Of a stretch of 64,000 nt of DNA, positions 37,101 through 45,771 are shown in pieces (positions within the stretch are counted from its first letter, which is position 1; each line of letters opens with the position of its first letter). The DNA lies in NCBI RefSeq assembly GCF_000379425.1, contig NZ_KB902186.1:1-64000 (forward strand), written 5' to 3'. Made by a program: the position numbers and the translations under genes. The notes beneath the pieces are model-generated. The model was not told where the DNA came from and searched no databases. It saw only the letters and a program-made list of their open reading frames with translations. Origin of the DNA: Corynebacterium lubricantis DSM 45231 (GTDB taxonomy: Bacteria; Actinomycetota; Actinomycetes; Mycobacteriales; Mycobacteriaceae).

Positions 37101-40100
37101 TGTCTGATGGCATTGCGACTTGGACTGCATCCCTGAGCACAATTGACCGCGCGGACTACGACAACGTCACCGCGGGTTACCTTCCAGCTGCCACCGGCGG
37201 TGCCCCTGACGTGCTCGTCGGCAAGGCTTGGCCTGCCGTTTTCGCGGCCGTGGCCGACGCCAAGATCCCGGGCACTGAGGACCTTGCTGTGGAAGGAATG
37301 CTCTCTCTGGTGCACCTGGAGCACCACCTGACCATGCTGGCACCGCTGCCAGACGAGGACACTGAGCTGACTGTCACCGCGCATACCGACGAGGTTGCCG
37401 ACACCGGCCTCGGTCGCGTGGTGGTCGTGCGCGCGGAGATCTTCGCCGACGGCGCAGAGCTGGCCACCCTGTCCGAGCGTTTCGCCATCCGTGGGCGCGC
37501 CGGGAAGGCGACGGCTACGACGAACTCGTCGGCTCTGCCGTCGATCATTGACACCCCGCACTCGCACCGCGGCTACGCCCAGGTGATGACTCCGCAGTCG
37601 ATGCTGCCGTTCGCAGTTGTCTCCGGCGACCGCAATCCGATCCACGTCTCCGACAACGCAGCACGCCTGGCAGGCCTGCCCAACGGCGTAATCGTGCACG
37701 GCATGTGGACCTCGGCGATTGCCCAGCTCATGGCAGTCGATGCCGGCGGCGAAATCATCGAGTACACCGCTACGATGCTGGCTACCATCTTGCCGGGCTC
37801 GGAAATCTCCATCGACGTTGAGCGCACGGGTATCGACGACCGCGTGGGCCGCGGCGAAGTGCGCACCGTGTCGGTCACCGCCGACGGCGAGCTTGCCGTC
37901 AAGGCCACCGCGGTGCTGCGCGAACCACGCACCTTCTACGGCTTCCCAGGCCAGGGCATTCAGTCCCAGGGTATGGGCATGGATTCCTACGCGTCCTCAC
38001 CTGCGGCTCGTGCCGTATGGGACCGCGCAGATCAGCACACCCGCGCGAAGCTGGGCTTTTCCATTCTGGAGATCGTGCGCAACAACCCAGCCGAGGTCGT
38101 TGTCGATGGGGAAGCGTTCCACCACCCCGATGGTGCTTTGTTCCTGACCCAGTTCACCCAGGTGGCCATGGCTACCTTGGGCTGCGCCCAGATCGCTGAG
38201 ATGCGCGAGGCGCATGTACTCAACGAGGATGCCTTCTTCGCTGGCCACTCCGTGGGCGAGTACAACGCTCTTGCTGCCTACGCAGAGGTGCTCTCCCTCG
38301 AAGCCGTCGTGGAGATCGTCTACCGTCGCGGCCTGACCATGCACCGCCTGGTTGAGCGCGACGAGGACGGCAACTCCAACTACGCACTGGCCGCACTGCG
38401 CCCCTACAAGATGGGTCTGGCCAGCGCCGATGTGGAATCCTACGTGGAGCAGCTGTCCAAGGCCACGGGCGAGTTCCTCGAGATCGTGAACTACAACATC
38501 GACGGCCGCCAGTATGCTGTGGCCGGCACCTTGGCAGGTTTGAAGGCTCTCGGCGCCGACGCGGAACAGCGCGGCCCCGGCCAGCGCGCGCTGGTGATGA
38601 TCCCGGGCATCGATGTGCCGTTCCACTCCTCGAAGCTGCTCGGCGGGGTCGACGATTTCCGCGCGCACCTGGATTCCCTGATCCCGGCCGATGTCGACCT
38701 GCAGTCCCTCGAGGGCCGCTACATCCCGAACCTGGTGGCACGCCCATTCGAGCTGACCCGTGACTTCGTCGAGTCCATTGCCGAGGTCGTGGAGTCGTCA
38801 TACATCGAGGCGATTCTCAAGGACTTCGACAAGGCCGCCACCGACCACGTGGCTCTGGGCCGTATGCTTCTGATCGAGCTTCTGGCCTGGCAGTTCGCCT
38901 CCCCAGTGCGCTGGATTGAAACCCAGGAGCTGATCTTGACCGATCTGGACATTGAAAGCTTCGTCGAGGTGGGTGTCGGCGCGTCGCCTACGCTCGCGAA
39001 TATGCTCGGCCAGACCCTGGCTCTGCCGAAGTTCGCTGGCGCCCAGATCGAGGTCAACAACCTCGAGCGCGATCGCGCACGCGTGTTTGCCACCGACGAG
39101 ATCGTCCGCGAGGTCCCCGAGGTCGAGGAAGCAGAAGCACCTGCTGCGGCAGCGCCTGCAGCGCCGGAAGCAGCGGAACAGTCGCCGAACCCTGCACCGA
39201 CCGAGGTTCCAGCCGCACCTGCCGCCACCGGTGGCGCACGCCCAGCCGACATCCCATTCACCCCAGCGGATGCGACAGAGATGCTGGTCAGCGTGTGGAC
39301 GAAGGTCCGCCCCGACCAGATGGGTGCGACCGACTCCATCGAGACTTTGGTGGAAGGCGTGTCGTCGCGACGCAATCAGTTGCTTCTCGACCTCGGCGTC
39401 GAGTTCGGCCTGGGCGCCATCGACGGTGCCGCTGATGCCGAGCTCAACGACCTCAAGGTGACCGTGACCAAGATGGCCAAGGGCTACCAGGCCTTCGGTC
39501 CCGTCCTCGGCGACTCTGTTGCCGATTCGCTGCGCCGCATTACCGGCCCGACCGGGAAGAAGCCTGGCTATGTCGCCGAGCGCGTCACCGGCGTGTGGCA
39601 GCTGGGTCAGGGCTGGGCAGACCACGTCACGGCGGCAGTCGTGATGGGCACCCGCGAAGGAGCCTCCCTGCGCGGTGGCGACCTGGCAACCCTGCCGTCT
39701 GCCACTTCTGCAGCCGAGCTCGATGCTTTGATTGATGCGGCTGTCCAAGCAGTCGCTCAGGACCAAGGCGTGGCTGTGGCGCTGCCTTCCTCTGGCGGTG
39801 GCGCTGGTGGAGTGGTCGATTCCGAAGCACTCGGCGAGTTTGCCGAGCAGGTCACCGGCGAATCCGGTGTGCTGGCAGAGACCGCCCGCGAGCTGCTGCG
39901 TCGTCTCGGACACGAGCACACCACTCCAGAAACCTTCGAGGAGGCCGACGAGGACATCCTCGATCTGGTCACCCGCGAGCTCGGCTCGGACTGGCCTCGC
40001 CAGGTCGCACCGTCCTTCGATGCGAACCAGGCAGTGCTTCTCGACGACCGCTGGGCCTCGGCACGCGAAGACCTCGCACGCGGGCTCGACGTGGATGTCA

Positions 40101-43030
40101 CCGGCCTCGGCGAAGACGTCGCGGTCATGGCCGAGTTCCTGGGCAAATCGGTCCAGGCAGCGCAGGCTCGTGACGAATCCCCGTTGGCATATGCCGGCGA
40201 TGTTGCCGTGGTCACCGGTGCCTCACCCAACGGTATCGGCGCCGCCGTGACCGGTGGGCTGCTGGCTGGGGGAGCGACCGTGATTGTCACGTCCTCGCAT
40301 CTTGGTCACGACCGACTCGAGTTCTACAAGAAGCTCTACCGTGAACACGCGCGCGGCACCGCGAAGCTGTGGGTGGTGCCGGCGAACCTGTCGGCTATGA
40401 ACGACCTCGACGCCTTGGTTGAGTGGATTGGCACCGAGCAGACCACCACCGTTGGTGCGGACAAGAAGGTCACCAAGCCGGCACTCGTGCCGACGCTGCT
40501 CTTCCCGTTTGCTGCACCGCGCGTGTCCGGAACGCTTGCTGACGCTGGTCCTGCGGCAGAAGCACAGATGCGTCTGCTGCTGTGGTCCGTAGAGCGCCTG
40601 ATCGCGGGTCTGTCCGCACTGGGTGCTGATACCCACGTGGGCAACCGCGTCCATATCGTGCTGCCTGGTTCCCCGAACCGTGGCCGCTTCGGTGGCGACG
40701 GCGCCTATGGCGAGGCGAAGGCCGCCCTCGACGCGGTGGTGACCCGCTGGCACGCAGAACCAGTCTGGGGCAAGCGCACCAGCATCGTCCACGCTCTGAT
40801 CGGATGGGTGCGCGGCACCGGCCTGATGGGCGGCAACGATCCACTCGTCGACGCCGTAGAGGCCAAGGGCGTGCGCACGTACTCCACCGAGGAGATCTCC
40901 GAGCTGTTGCTCGGCCAGATCAGCCCAGAGATCCGTGCTGATGCGGCGAACGGCCCTGTCGTCGCCGACTTCACCGGTGGGCTGGGCCAGGCCGATGTGA
41001 ATCTGCCTGAGCTTGCTCGCGAGGTTGCGGCGGCGCCGGTCGTCGATAAGCAAGAAGCGGAAGCACCGCGCACGGTGAAGGCACTGCCTACGCCGTATCA
41101 GCGCATCGAGTGGACGAAGCCAGACTTCGATGTCAACCAATCGATCGACGACATGGTGGTCATTGTTGGTGCCGCCGAGGTCGGACCGTACGGCTCCTCG
41201 CGTACGCGTTTCGACGCCGAGCTCACCGGCGATCTCACCGCCGCTGGTGTCATCGAGCTGGCGTGGTCGATGGGTCTGATTCGCTACGAGAACGGCCAGT
41301 GGGAAGACACCGCTGGCAACGAGCTCGACGAGGCCGAAATCTTCGATACCTACCACGACGAAGTGCTGGGTCGTGTGGGTGTGCGTCGCTACCATGACGA
41401 TTTCCACATGGTCGACAACCTCGCGCCTGAGCTGACCACGATCTACCTCGAGCACGACATGACCTTTACGGTCGATGACCGCGAGACCGCGAAGACCTTC
41501 GTGGACTCCGATCCCGAGCACACCACGGCCACCTTTGACGGTGCGGAGTGGAGCGTGACGCGTAAGGCGGGTACTCCGGTGCGCGTGCCTCGTCGCGTGA
41601 CGATGTCGCGCTTTGTCGGCGGCCAGATCCCTGAGGACTTCGATCCAGCACTGTGGGGTCTGCCAGCGGATATGATCGACAACCTCGACCGCGTGGCGCA
41701 GTGGAACCTTGTGGCCACGGTGGACGCGTTCTTGAGCTCGGGCTTTAGCCCGGCTGAGCTGCTCGGTTCGGTGCACCCGGCACGCGTGTCCTCGACGATG
41801 GGCACCGGTATGGGCGGCGTGGAATCCCTGCGCTCGCTCTACGTCGACGGAATCCTCGCGGAACCACGTCCGAACGACATCTTGCAGGAGTCGCTGCCGA
41901 ACGTTGTCGCGGCGCACGTCATGCAGGACTATGTGGGTGGCTACGGCCAGATGATCCACCCCGTTGCAGCCTGTGCCACCGCTGCCGTATCGGTAGAAGA
42001 GGGCATGGACAAGCTGCGCCTAGGCAAGGCAGATGTCGTGGTCACAGGCGGTATCGACGACCTGTCCATCGAGGGCATCACCGGCTTCGGCGATATGGCC
42101 GCTACCGCTGATTCCGCGGCGATGGAAGCCAAGGGTATCGAGCACCGCTACTTCTCGCGGGCCAACGATAGGCGCCGCGGCGGATTCATCGAGTCCGAGG
42201 GCGGCGGCGTGCTGATCCTGGCGCGTGGTCGTGTGGCCTACGAGATGGGCTTGCCTGTCCTCGGCGTGGTGGGCTTCGCGGAGTCCTTCGCTGATGGCGC
42301 CCACGTGTCCATCCCGGCTCCTGGCCTTGGCGCGCTGTCCGCAGCCCGCGGTGGCATGGACTCTCGTCTCGCACTGGCGCTGCGTGACCTCGACGTCTCG
42401 GCCGACGAGATCGCGATCGTGTCCAAGCACGATACGTCCACCAACGCCAACGACCCGAACGAGTCCGACCTGCACGAGCGCATTGCCCGTTCCCTGGGCC
42501 GCGCTGAGGGTAACCCGCTGTACGTGATTTCCCAGAAGTCGCTGACCGGCCACGCCAAGGGCGGCGCCGCTGCCTTCCAGTTGGTCGGCCTGACTCAGGT
42601 GTTGCGTTCTGGCTTGGTTCCGGCGAACCGCGCGCTCGATTGCGTCGACCCGGCCCTGAAGAAGGATGCCCACATGGTGTGGCTGCGCGAACCGATCGAG
42701 ATGGAGGCGAAGGCTGGCCTTGTGACCTCGCTGGGCTTCGGTCACGTCTCGGCGCTGGTTGCCGTGGTGCACCCGGGTGCCTTCCTGTCCGCCCTGCGCA
42801 ACGCGGGTCTCGACGCGGACGGCTGGTACGCTCGCGCCGCTGCCCGCGAGGAAGCCGGTTTGGCTCGGATCAATGACGCCATCCACGGCGGGGCACCGCT
42901 CTACGAGCGCCCGGCAGACCGTAACCTGGGTCATGGTGGCAAGGAGCTTGAGGCAGCAGTGCTTCTCGACGATTCCGCCCGCCTAGTCAATGGTGTCCTA
43001 CGTACCGGTGAAACGAGTTCGGAGAGCTAA
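34190..43030 (+). CDS. fasA: Type I multifunctional fatty acid synthase
   Basis: A 2946-residue single-chain FAS I making acyl-CoA from acetyl- and malonyl-CoA. Domains in order: acetyltransferase (GHSQG, Ser about 133), enoyl reductase (LLAGMTPSTVDPE near 400; VGGGVGTP near 574), MaoC-type dehydratase (SGDRNPIHVS, His about 1152), malonyl/palmitoyl transferase (FAGHSVGEYN, Ser about 1353), an Ala/Pro linker near 1650-1690, ACP (LVEGVSSRRNQ, phosphopantetheine Ser about 1724), ketoreductase (VTGASPNGIGAAV about 2005; GAYGEAKAA) and ketosynthase (HPVAACATAAVS, Cys about 2595; SKHDTSTNANDP; KSLTGHAKGG). The phosphopantetheinyl transferase is the separate next gene. GTG start with TAGGAG. It is fasA rather than fasB by synteny with acpS-fasR-bcp. 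Confidence 0.95.
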   Translation: MTDAKTNPGQVRLNEKLGTGPGKEPFAMSFSGQGFDWLPTLNTALTAGVGSALNALVEKSRELLSPLGDELAAYRPFGFDPVAWAESETNHAFDASDAAVSVPGVLVSQLAVVESLKRQGLLIDERSTAIGHSQGILGVAALENDPAEILAIAELIGVAITRGGRLEGLVRSVDAAPMVSIGNITREQLDQALAGTDLAVALCNGRTNFVVSGNPEQLDVVVKRLEAASAKDKKAVENKRRGGLPFNPTFAPLNIQVAFHHPALEPAVDQVEAWAKTAGLNTELARELAHKVMVAPVDWLAETRDLADQGVQWVLEVGPTKGVASLTKANVAGLGIGVLPVADAEGQSRLFDYGMAPVAPRAYSEFAPQVIQRGGKNRLQTRFTEVTGRSPILLAGMTPSTVDPEIVAAAANAGFWAELAGGGQVTEEVLEDNLARLTELLEPGVNAQFNSMFLNPQQWRMQIEGKRMVPRARRNGTPIDGVVVSAGIPPHDDAVALVENLRESGIPWVAFKPGAVAQISKILKIADDLADTPILMQLEGGKAGGHHSWEDLDELLISAYDDIRSRQNVVLIVGGGVGTPQGAADYLSGQWSLKHGLPAMPVDGILVGTAAMATKESTASESVKQLLAETSSIEGWVGKGEGRDGMASAISQLGADLYEIDNSWARTGRLIDEVNGDAEAAEARRDEIIAALATTCRPYFGATAEMSYEQWLRRYAELSAPNGTGWVDITWYTRFADMLERAEARLNEQDHGEFTPVVEPTFEADPSTLIDELVAAYPQATTQKLHPADTDWFVALCRRPGKPVGFVPAIDADLRRSYRTDSLWQAHDERYDADAVCIIPGIVAVDGIERANEPVAELLGRFEQAGVEAIDTTPLRDEATASERILRAPGLNWAGLEQTSLITRLGDAEYTLEDIDADTAALTVNVGQTDLTIKIQAPSDPAFSPKVTQADAEQAMLELTRVAAGGELAPVSDGIATWTASLSTIDRADYDNVTAGYLPAATGGAPDVLVGKAWPAVFAAVADAKIPGTEDLAVEGMLSLVHLEHHLTMLAPLPDEDTELTVTAHTDEVADTGLGRVVVVRAEIFADGAELATLSERFAIRGRAGKATATTNSSALPSIIDTPHSHRGYAQVMTPQSMLPFAVVSGDRNPIHVSDNAARLAGLPNGVIVHGMWTSAIAQLMAVDAGGEIIEYTATMLATILPGSEISIDVERTGIDDRVGRGEVRTVSVTADGELAVKATAVLREPRTFYGFPGQGIQSQGMGMDSYASSPAARAVWDRADQHTRAKLGFSILEIVRNNPAEVVVDGEAFHHPDGALFLTQFTQVAMATLGCAQIAEMREAHVLNEDAFFAGHSVGEYNALAAYAEVLSLEAVVEIVYRRGLTMHRLVERDEDGNSNYALAALRPYKMGLASADVESYVEQLSKATGEFLEIVNYNIDGRQYAVAGTLAGLKALGADAEQRGPGQRALVMIPGIDVPFHSSKLLGGVDDFRAHLDSLIPADVDLQSLEGRYIPNLVARPFELTRDFVESIAEVVESSYIEAILKDFDKAATDHVALGRMLLIELLAWQFASPVRWIETQELILTDLDIESFVEVGVGASPTLANMLGQTLALPKFAGAQIEVNNLERDRARVFATDEIVREVPEVEEAEAPAAAAPAAPEAAEQSPNPAPTEVPAAPAATGGARPADIPFTPADATEMLVSVWTKVRPDQMGATDSIETLVEGVSSRRNQLLLDLGVEFGLGAIDGAADAELNDLKVTVTKMAKGYQAFGPVLGDSVADSLRRITGPTGKKPGYVAERVTGVWQLGQGWADHVTAAVVMGTREGASLRGGDLATLPSATSAAELDALIDAAVQAVAQDQGVAVALPSSGGGAGGVVDSEALGEFAEQVTGESGVLAETARELLRRLGHEHTTPETFEEADEDILDLVTRELGSDWPRQVAPSFDANQAVLLDDRWASAREDLARGLDVDVTGLGEDVAVMAEFLGKSVQAAQARDESPLAYAGDVAVVTGASPNGIGAAVTGGLLAGGATVIVTSSHLGHDRLEFYKKLYREHARGTAKLWVVPANLSAMNDLDALVEWIGTEQTTTVGADKKVTKPALVPTLLFPFAAPRVSGTLADAGPAAEAQMRLLLWSVERLIAGLSALGADTHVGNRVHIVLPGSPNRGRFGGDGAYGEAKAALDAVVTRWHAEPVWGKRTSIVHALIGWVRGTGLMGGNDPLVDAVEAKGVRTYSTEEISELLLGQISPEIRADAANGPVVADFTGGLGQADVNLPELAREVAAAPVVDKQEAEAPRTVKALPTPYQRIEWTKPDFDVNQSIDDMVVIVGAAEVGPYGSSRTRFDAELTGDLTAAGVIELAWSMGLIRYENGQWEDTAGNELDEAEIFDTYHDEVLGRVGVRRYHDDFHMVDNLAPELTTIYLEHDMTFTVDDRETAKTFVDSDPEHTTATFDGAEWSVTRKAGTPVRVPRRVTMSRFVGGQIPEDFDPALWGLPADMIDNLDRVAQWNLVATVDAFLSSGFSPAELLGSVHPARVSSTMGTGMGGVESLRSLYVDGILAEPRPNDILQESLPNVVAAHVMQDYVGGYGQMIHPVAACATAAVSVEEGMDKLRLGKADVVVTGGIDDLSIEGITGFGDMAATADSAAMEAKGIEHRYFSRANDRRRGGFIESEGGGVLILARGRVAYEMGLPVLGVVGFAESFADGAHVSIPAPGLGALSAARGGMDSRLALALRDLDVSADEIAIVSKHDTSTNANDPNESDLHERIARSLGRAEGNPLYVISQKSLTGHAKGGAAAFQLVGLTQVLRSGLVPANRALDCVDPALKKDAHMVWLREPIEMEAKAGLVTSLGFGHVSALVAVVHPGAFLSALRNAGLDADGWYARAAAREEAGLARINDAIHGGAPLYERPADRNLGHGGKELEAAVLLDDSARLVNGVLRTGETSSES

Positions 43031-43032
43031 TT

Positions 43033-43413
43033 ATGCATATCGGCGTCGATCTAGTGTGTATCTCGGAGTTCCGCGCGCAGCTTGCTGTGCCGGGTTCTAC
43101 CTTCGAGTCGGTGTTTTCTGCCCGCGAGCTGCGGGTAGCAAACGGCAAACCAGATCGAGCCGAGCATTTGGCGGGGCGCTGGGCGGCGAAGGAGGCCTTT
43201 ATCAAGGCCTGGTCGCAGGCGCTCTACGGCCTGCCGAACCGGATCGAGCCCGACCGCGTGGATTTCTCCGAAATCGAGGTCGTGGCCGACCGCTTCGGAC
43301 GTGTTGCCCTTGAGCTACACGGCGAAGTGGCATCCGTGGCGCTGCCGGCGCAATCCTTGTCGATTAGCCATGACGGCGACTATGCCATGGCGGCCTGCAT
43401 CGTCGCGGGCTAG
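43033..43413 (+). CDS. acpS: Holo-ACP synthase
   Basis: The 4'-phosphopantetheinyl transferase that activates the ACP domain of the preceding fatty acid synthase using CoA. 126 residues: HIGVDLVCISEF (Mg-binding Asp), FSARELRVA and RWAAKEAFIKAW (conserved Glu and Lys), SISHDGDYAMAACIV at the C-terminus. It begins 2 bp after the fas stop, so it is cotranscribed. Its last codons and stop form the first unit of a 17-bp tandem repeat that runs into the intergenic region. Confidence 0.94.
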   Translation: MHIGVDLVCISEFRAQLAVPGSTFESVFSARELRVANGKPDRAEHLAGRWAAKEAFIKAWSQALYGLPNRIEPDRVDFSEIEVVADRFGRVALELHGEVASVALPAQSLSISHDGDYAMAACIVAG

Positions 43414-43460
43414 GCGCAATCGCGCGCTAGGCGCAGCCGCGGGCTAGGCGCAGCCGCGCA
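43404..43460. repeat. 17-bp tandem repeat across the acpS stop codon
   Basis: Three units of 17 bp plus a partial fourth: CGCGGGCTAGGCGCAAT (43404-43420), CGCGCGCTAGGCGCAGC (43421-43437), CGCGGGCTAGGCGCAGC (43438-43454), then CGCGCAG. The acpS stop TAG at 43411-43413 lies in the first unit, and the same CTAG recurs in each. Confidence 0.85.
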
Positions 43461-43478
43461 GATTAACGGTTCAGGATA

Positions 43479-43533
43479 AACGAAAGCCGAGGTCGCCTCG
43501 AAACCTGTATTCGAGTCGACCTCGGCTTTCGTT
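43479..43533. terminator. Bidirectional hairpin between acpS and fasR
   Basis: A 17-bp perfect stem (43479-43495 with 43517-43533) continues after a one-base mismatch into a 6-bp inner stem (CTCGAA/TTCGAG) with a 7-nt loop. It lies between two convergent genes. The T-tract is poor (GTTGCCCC on one side, TTTATCC on the other), so termination is likely but not certain. Confidence 0.7.
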
Positions 43534-43587
43534 GCCCCTCAACCGTTGAAGTGGGTTCTCAGTAGACGAGCCGGACGCGTGAGAGCG

Positions 43588-44229
43588 CTAGCCCTGGGCC
43601 ACGGCGAAGAGGTACGCGATAACCATTCGCTTGATCTCCGGGACAACCCCGGAAAAGAATGCTTCTCCGCCATCGAGGTCTAAGTCGCGCACCGCGTAGT
43701 TGAGCAGCGAGGAGACCGTGTGCACGAGCAGGCCGGCTAAGTTGTAGCGCACCTCTAGAGGAGCGTTACTTGCTAGTGGTTGCATGATGTCGGCGATCAG
43801 TTCCAGCATCGGGCGCTCGGTCACCGACGCGGTATAGCGGGTGGCCGGGGTGGATTGAATCGCGTGCCAGACCGCGCGGCGCGAAGGGTCCTCGTGCCAC
43901 ATGCGCGAGAGGTGGTCGATGAATTCGTCGAGAATATCGGGCCACTGGAGAGCCGGAACTTGTTCGGAGAAGCGTCGAAGCTCGGCCACGGTTTCTGCCG
44001 TATCCACTCGGTCGAGCTCACAGATGAGGACGTATTTGTTCGCGAAGAACTGATACAGGGTGCCAATGGGCACCTCGGCGCGCTTGGCTACTTCATCAAA
44101 GGTGAAAGATTCGAAGCCAACGTCAACCAGTACGGACCGTGCGGCCGCCAAGATCCGGTCAAACCTCTCCCGCGAGCGGGCCTGTGCTGGCCTGCGTCGC
44201 GGGACAAGAAGTTCCTGCTCTTCAGACAT
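43588..44229 (-). CDS. fasR: TetR-family regulator FasR
   Basis: A 213-residue TetR repressor. The helix-turn-helix FTFDEVAKRAEVPIGTLYQF lies around residues 42-61, after RERFDRILAAARSVLVDVGF; the C-terminal two thirds is the helical ligand-binding domain. In C. glutamicum FasR, encoded between acpS and bcp, represses fasA and the acetyl-CoA carboxylase genes; this gene has the same neighbours, so the name is by synteny. It is 1 bp from the upstream bcp gene, in the same operon and direction. Confidence 0.82.
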   Translation of the reverse strand: MSEEQELLVPRRRPAQARSRERFDRILAAARSVLVDVGFESFTFDEVAKRAEVPIGTLYQFFANKYVLICELDRVDTAETVAELRRFSEQVPALQWPDILDEFIDHLSRMWHEDPSRRAVWHAIQSTPATRYTASVTERPMLELIADIMQPLASNAPLEVRYNLAGLLVHTVSSLLNYAVRDLDLDGGEAFFSGVVPEIKRMVIAYLFAVAQG

Positions 44230-44230
44230 T

Positions 44231-44704
44231 TTATAGCGGTAGGTCTCGCAGCAATCGCGCGACGTGGCCGGTTGCCTTCACGTTGTATTGCGCAGATTCG
44301 ATAACACCTTCAGCGTCGACCAGGAACGTCGAGCGGATGACACCCTGGACAACCTTGCCGTAGTTCTTCTTCTCGCCGAAGGCACCCCACTGCGTCATGA
44401 CCGACTTGTCCTCGTCGGAGAGGAGAGTGAAGTTCAAATCATGGTCGGCGCGGAACTTGGCAAGCTTTTCAGGCTTGTCCGGGCTAATCCCGATGACATC
44501 CACTCCAGCGTCGTTGAGCTGGGCGAAGTTATCGCGGAAGTCACAGGCCTCGGTGGTGCAGCCAGGTGTATTTGCGCGAGGGTAGAAGTAAACAAGGACA
44601 CGCTTGCCCGCATAATCCGAGAGCGAAACTTGCTCGCCTTTGTCATTGGTCAGGGTAAAAGCGGGAGCGGTGTCGCCTGGGGCCAGACGTGAGGATTCAG
44701 TCAT
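44231..44704 (-). CDS. bcp: Thiol peroxidase / bacterioferritin comigratory protein
   Basis: A 157-residue peroxiredoxin of the BCP/PrxQ group that reduces hydroperoxides at thioredoxin's expense. The peroxidatic Cys is in PRANTPGCTTEACDFRDNF, and a second Cys five residues later (TTEAC) is the expected resolving Cys of this subgroup. GISPDKPEKLAKF and STFLVDAEGVI match the rest of the fold. I start at the ATG 44704 (MTESSRLAPGD): AAGG lies 8 nt upstream and TAAGGT 7 nt upstream, so either translation mode is possible. Confidence 0.92.
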   Translation of the reverse strand: MTESSRLAPGDTAPAFTLTNDKGEQVSLSDYAGKRVLVYFYPRANTPGCTTEACDFRDNFAQLNDAGVDVIGISPDKPEKLAKFRADHDLNFTLLSDEDKSVMTQWGAFGEKKNYGKVVQGVIRSTFLVDAEGVIESAQYNVKATGHVARLLRDLPL

Positions 44705-44795
44705 GTCCAATACCTTACCGGACATTGAATTCGCGACTACACTATTGTGGGAGCAAAGCACGATTAATTACTTGACAACAAACGGAGTTTGAACA

Positions 44796-45074
44796 GTGGC
44801 ACGAGACATCAACGATATCCAGCGCGACATCGAACGTACCCGTCAACAGCTGGCGGGAACCCTCGATGAGCTGGCAAACCGCACCAAGCCACAGAACTTG
44901 GTCGACGACGCGAAGAACCAGGCTAATGAAAAGCTCCAGGACCCGACGGTCCAGAAGGTTCTCCTCGGTATCGGTGCTGCTGTCGTGGGCTTGATCGTGT
45001 TGAGCGTAGCCAATGGCCGCAAGAAGAAGAAAAACCTGAAGGAACTGCAGCGCATCCTCGCTGAGCGCGCTTAA
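44796..45074 (+). CDS. DUF3618 membrane protein
   Basis: A 92-residue actinobacterial protein: a helical N-terminus DINDIQRDIERTRQQLAGTL with DELANRTKPQNLVDDAK (the DUF3618 signature), one membrane helix (VLLGIGAAVVGLIVLSVA), and a basic end GRKKKKNLKELQRIL. The start is a GTG with CGGAG upstream, divergent from bcp. Function unknown; proteins of this family are common in actinobacterial envelopes. Confidence 0.82.
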   Translation: MARDINDIQRDIERTRQQLAGTLDELANRTKPQNLVDDAKNQANEKLQDPTVQKVLLGIGAAVVGLIVLSVANGRKKKKNLKELQRILAERA

Positions 45075-45162
45075 AGGTTTTCTCGTGGGTTGTGAGCAGC
45101 AACCAGACATGCGGCGCTAAGATCATTCCATTAGAAAGTAACTTTTTACCAGGAGTGAGATA

Positions 45163-45762
45163 ATGCGTCGCTTTTTGCTACCCGTGGCCATGGGCTTATT
45201 GCTGGCGGGGTGCTCTACACCCGAAGCAGAGGTGCAACCTAGCTCGAACGTCGAAGCCGAGGGAGTAGTCGAATCCGACACCTTGCCGGCCGAAGCGAAC
45301 ACGACAGACGTGCATTTTGTTGCCATGATGGTTCCTCACCATGAGCAGGCTATTGAGATGAGCGACATCCTTCTGGCCTCTGATGTACAAGACGAAGCTG
45401 TACGTGACCTGGCGCAGCGGATCAGGGATGGCCAGGCCCGTGAGAATGAGATCATGGAGCAGTGGGGCACTGAATGGGGCCAGGACCAGGCCATGGAGCT
45501 GCATTCTCACCACATTGCCAATGGCATGGTGAATCCTACGGTGATGCAAAACTACAGCGAGCTCAGGGGTGAGGAGCTGCGCGTCCGCTTCCTCGAATTG
45601 ATGCATTATCACCACGCCGAGGTCATCGCTATGACCCAGGACGAGGTAGACAACGGCGGCTACGAGCCGTTGATCGAGCTGGGTGCCGAGATGATCGAGG
45701 TACAAACCGCCGAGATGGCGGAGATGGAAGACCTACTCGGCTTCGTTCCGAACCCCCAATAA
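45163..45762 (+). CDS. DUF305 family lipoprotein
   Basis: A 199-residue secreted lipoprotein with signal peptide and lipobox (LLLAGC, Cys near residue 17). The DUF305 domain has paired His-rich motifs typical of the ferritin-like fold: VHFVAMMVPHHEQAIEMSD and LELMHYHHAEVIAMTQDEV, with many Met, suggesting metal (possibly copper) binding. CAGGAGTGAGATA precedes the ATG. It ends 9 bp before convergent pncA. The role is not established for the family. Confidence 0.83.
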   Translation: MRRFLLPVAMGLLLAGCSTPEAEVQPSSNVEAEGVVESDTLPAEANTTDVHFVAMMVPHHEQAIEMSDILLASDVQDEAVRDLAQRIRDGQARENEIMEQWGTEWGQDQAMELHSHHIANGMVNPTVMQNYSELRGEELRVRFLELMHYHHAEVIAMTQDEVDNGGYEPLIELGAEMIEVQTAEMAEMEDLLGFVPNPQ

Positions 45763-45771
45763 TTAGCGGAG

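Noticed and set aside
34979..37699. About 900-residue frame antisense to the fatty acid synthase gene
   Set aside because: Shadow of a GC-rich coding sequence; the translation is low-complexity and shows no domains.
40223..41959. Second long antisense frame within the fatty acid synthase gene
   Set aside because: Same reason; it overlaps the ketoreductase/ketosynthase domains whose motifs are intact on the plus strand.
43404..43460. CRISPR-like array
   Set aside because: Units are head-to-tail without spacers and only 17 bp; a simple tandem repeat. No CRISPR array or cas gene is seen in the window.
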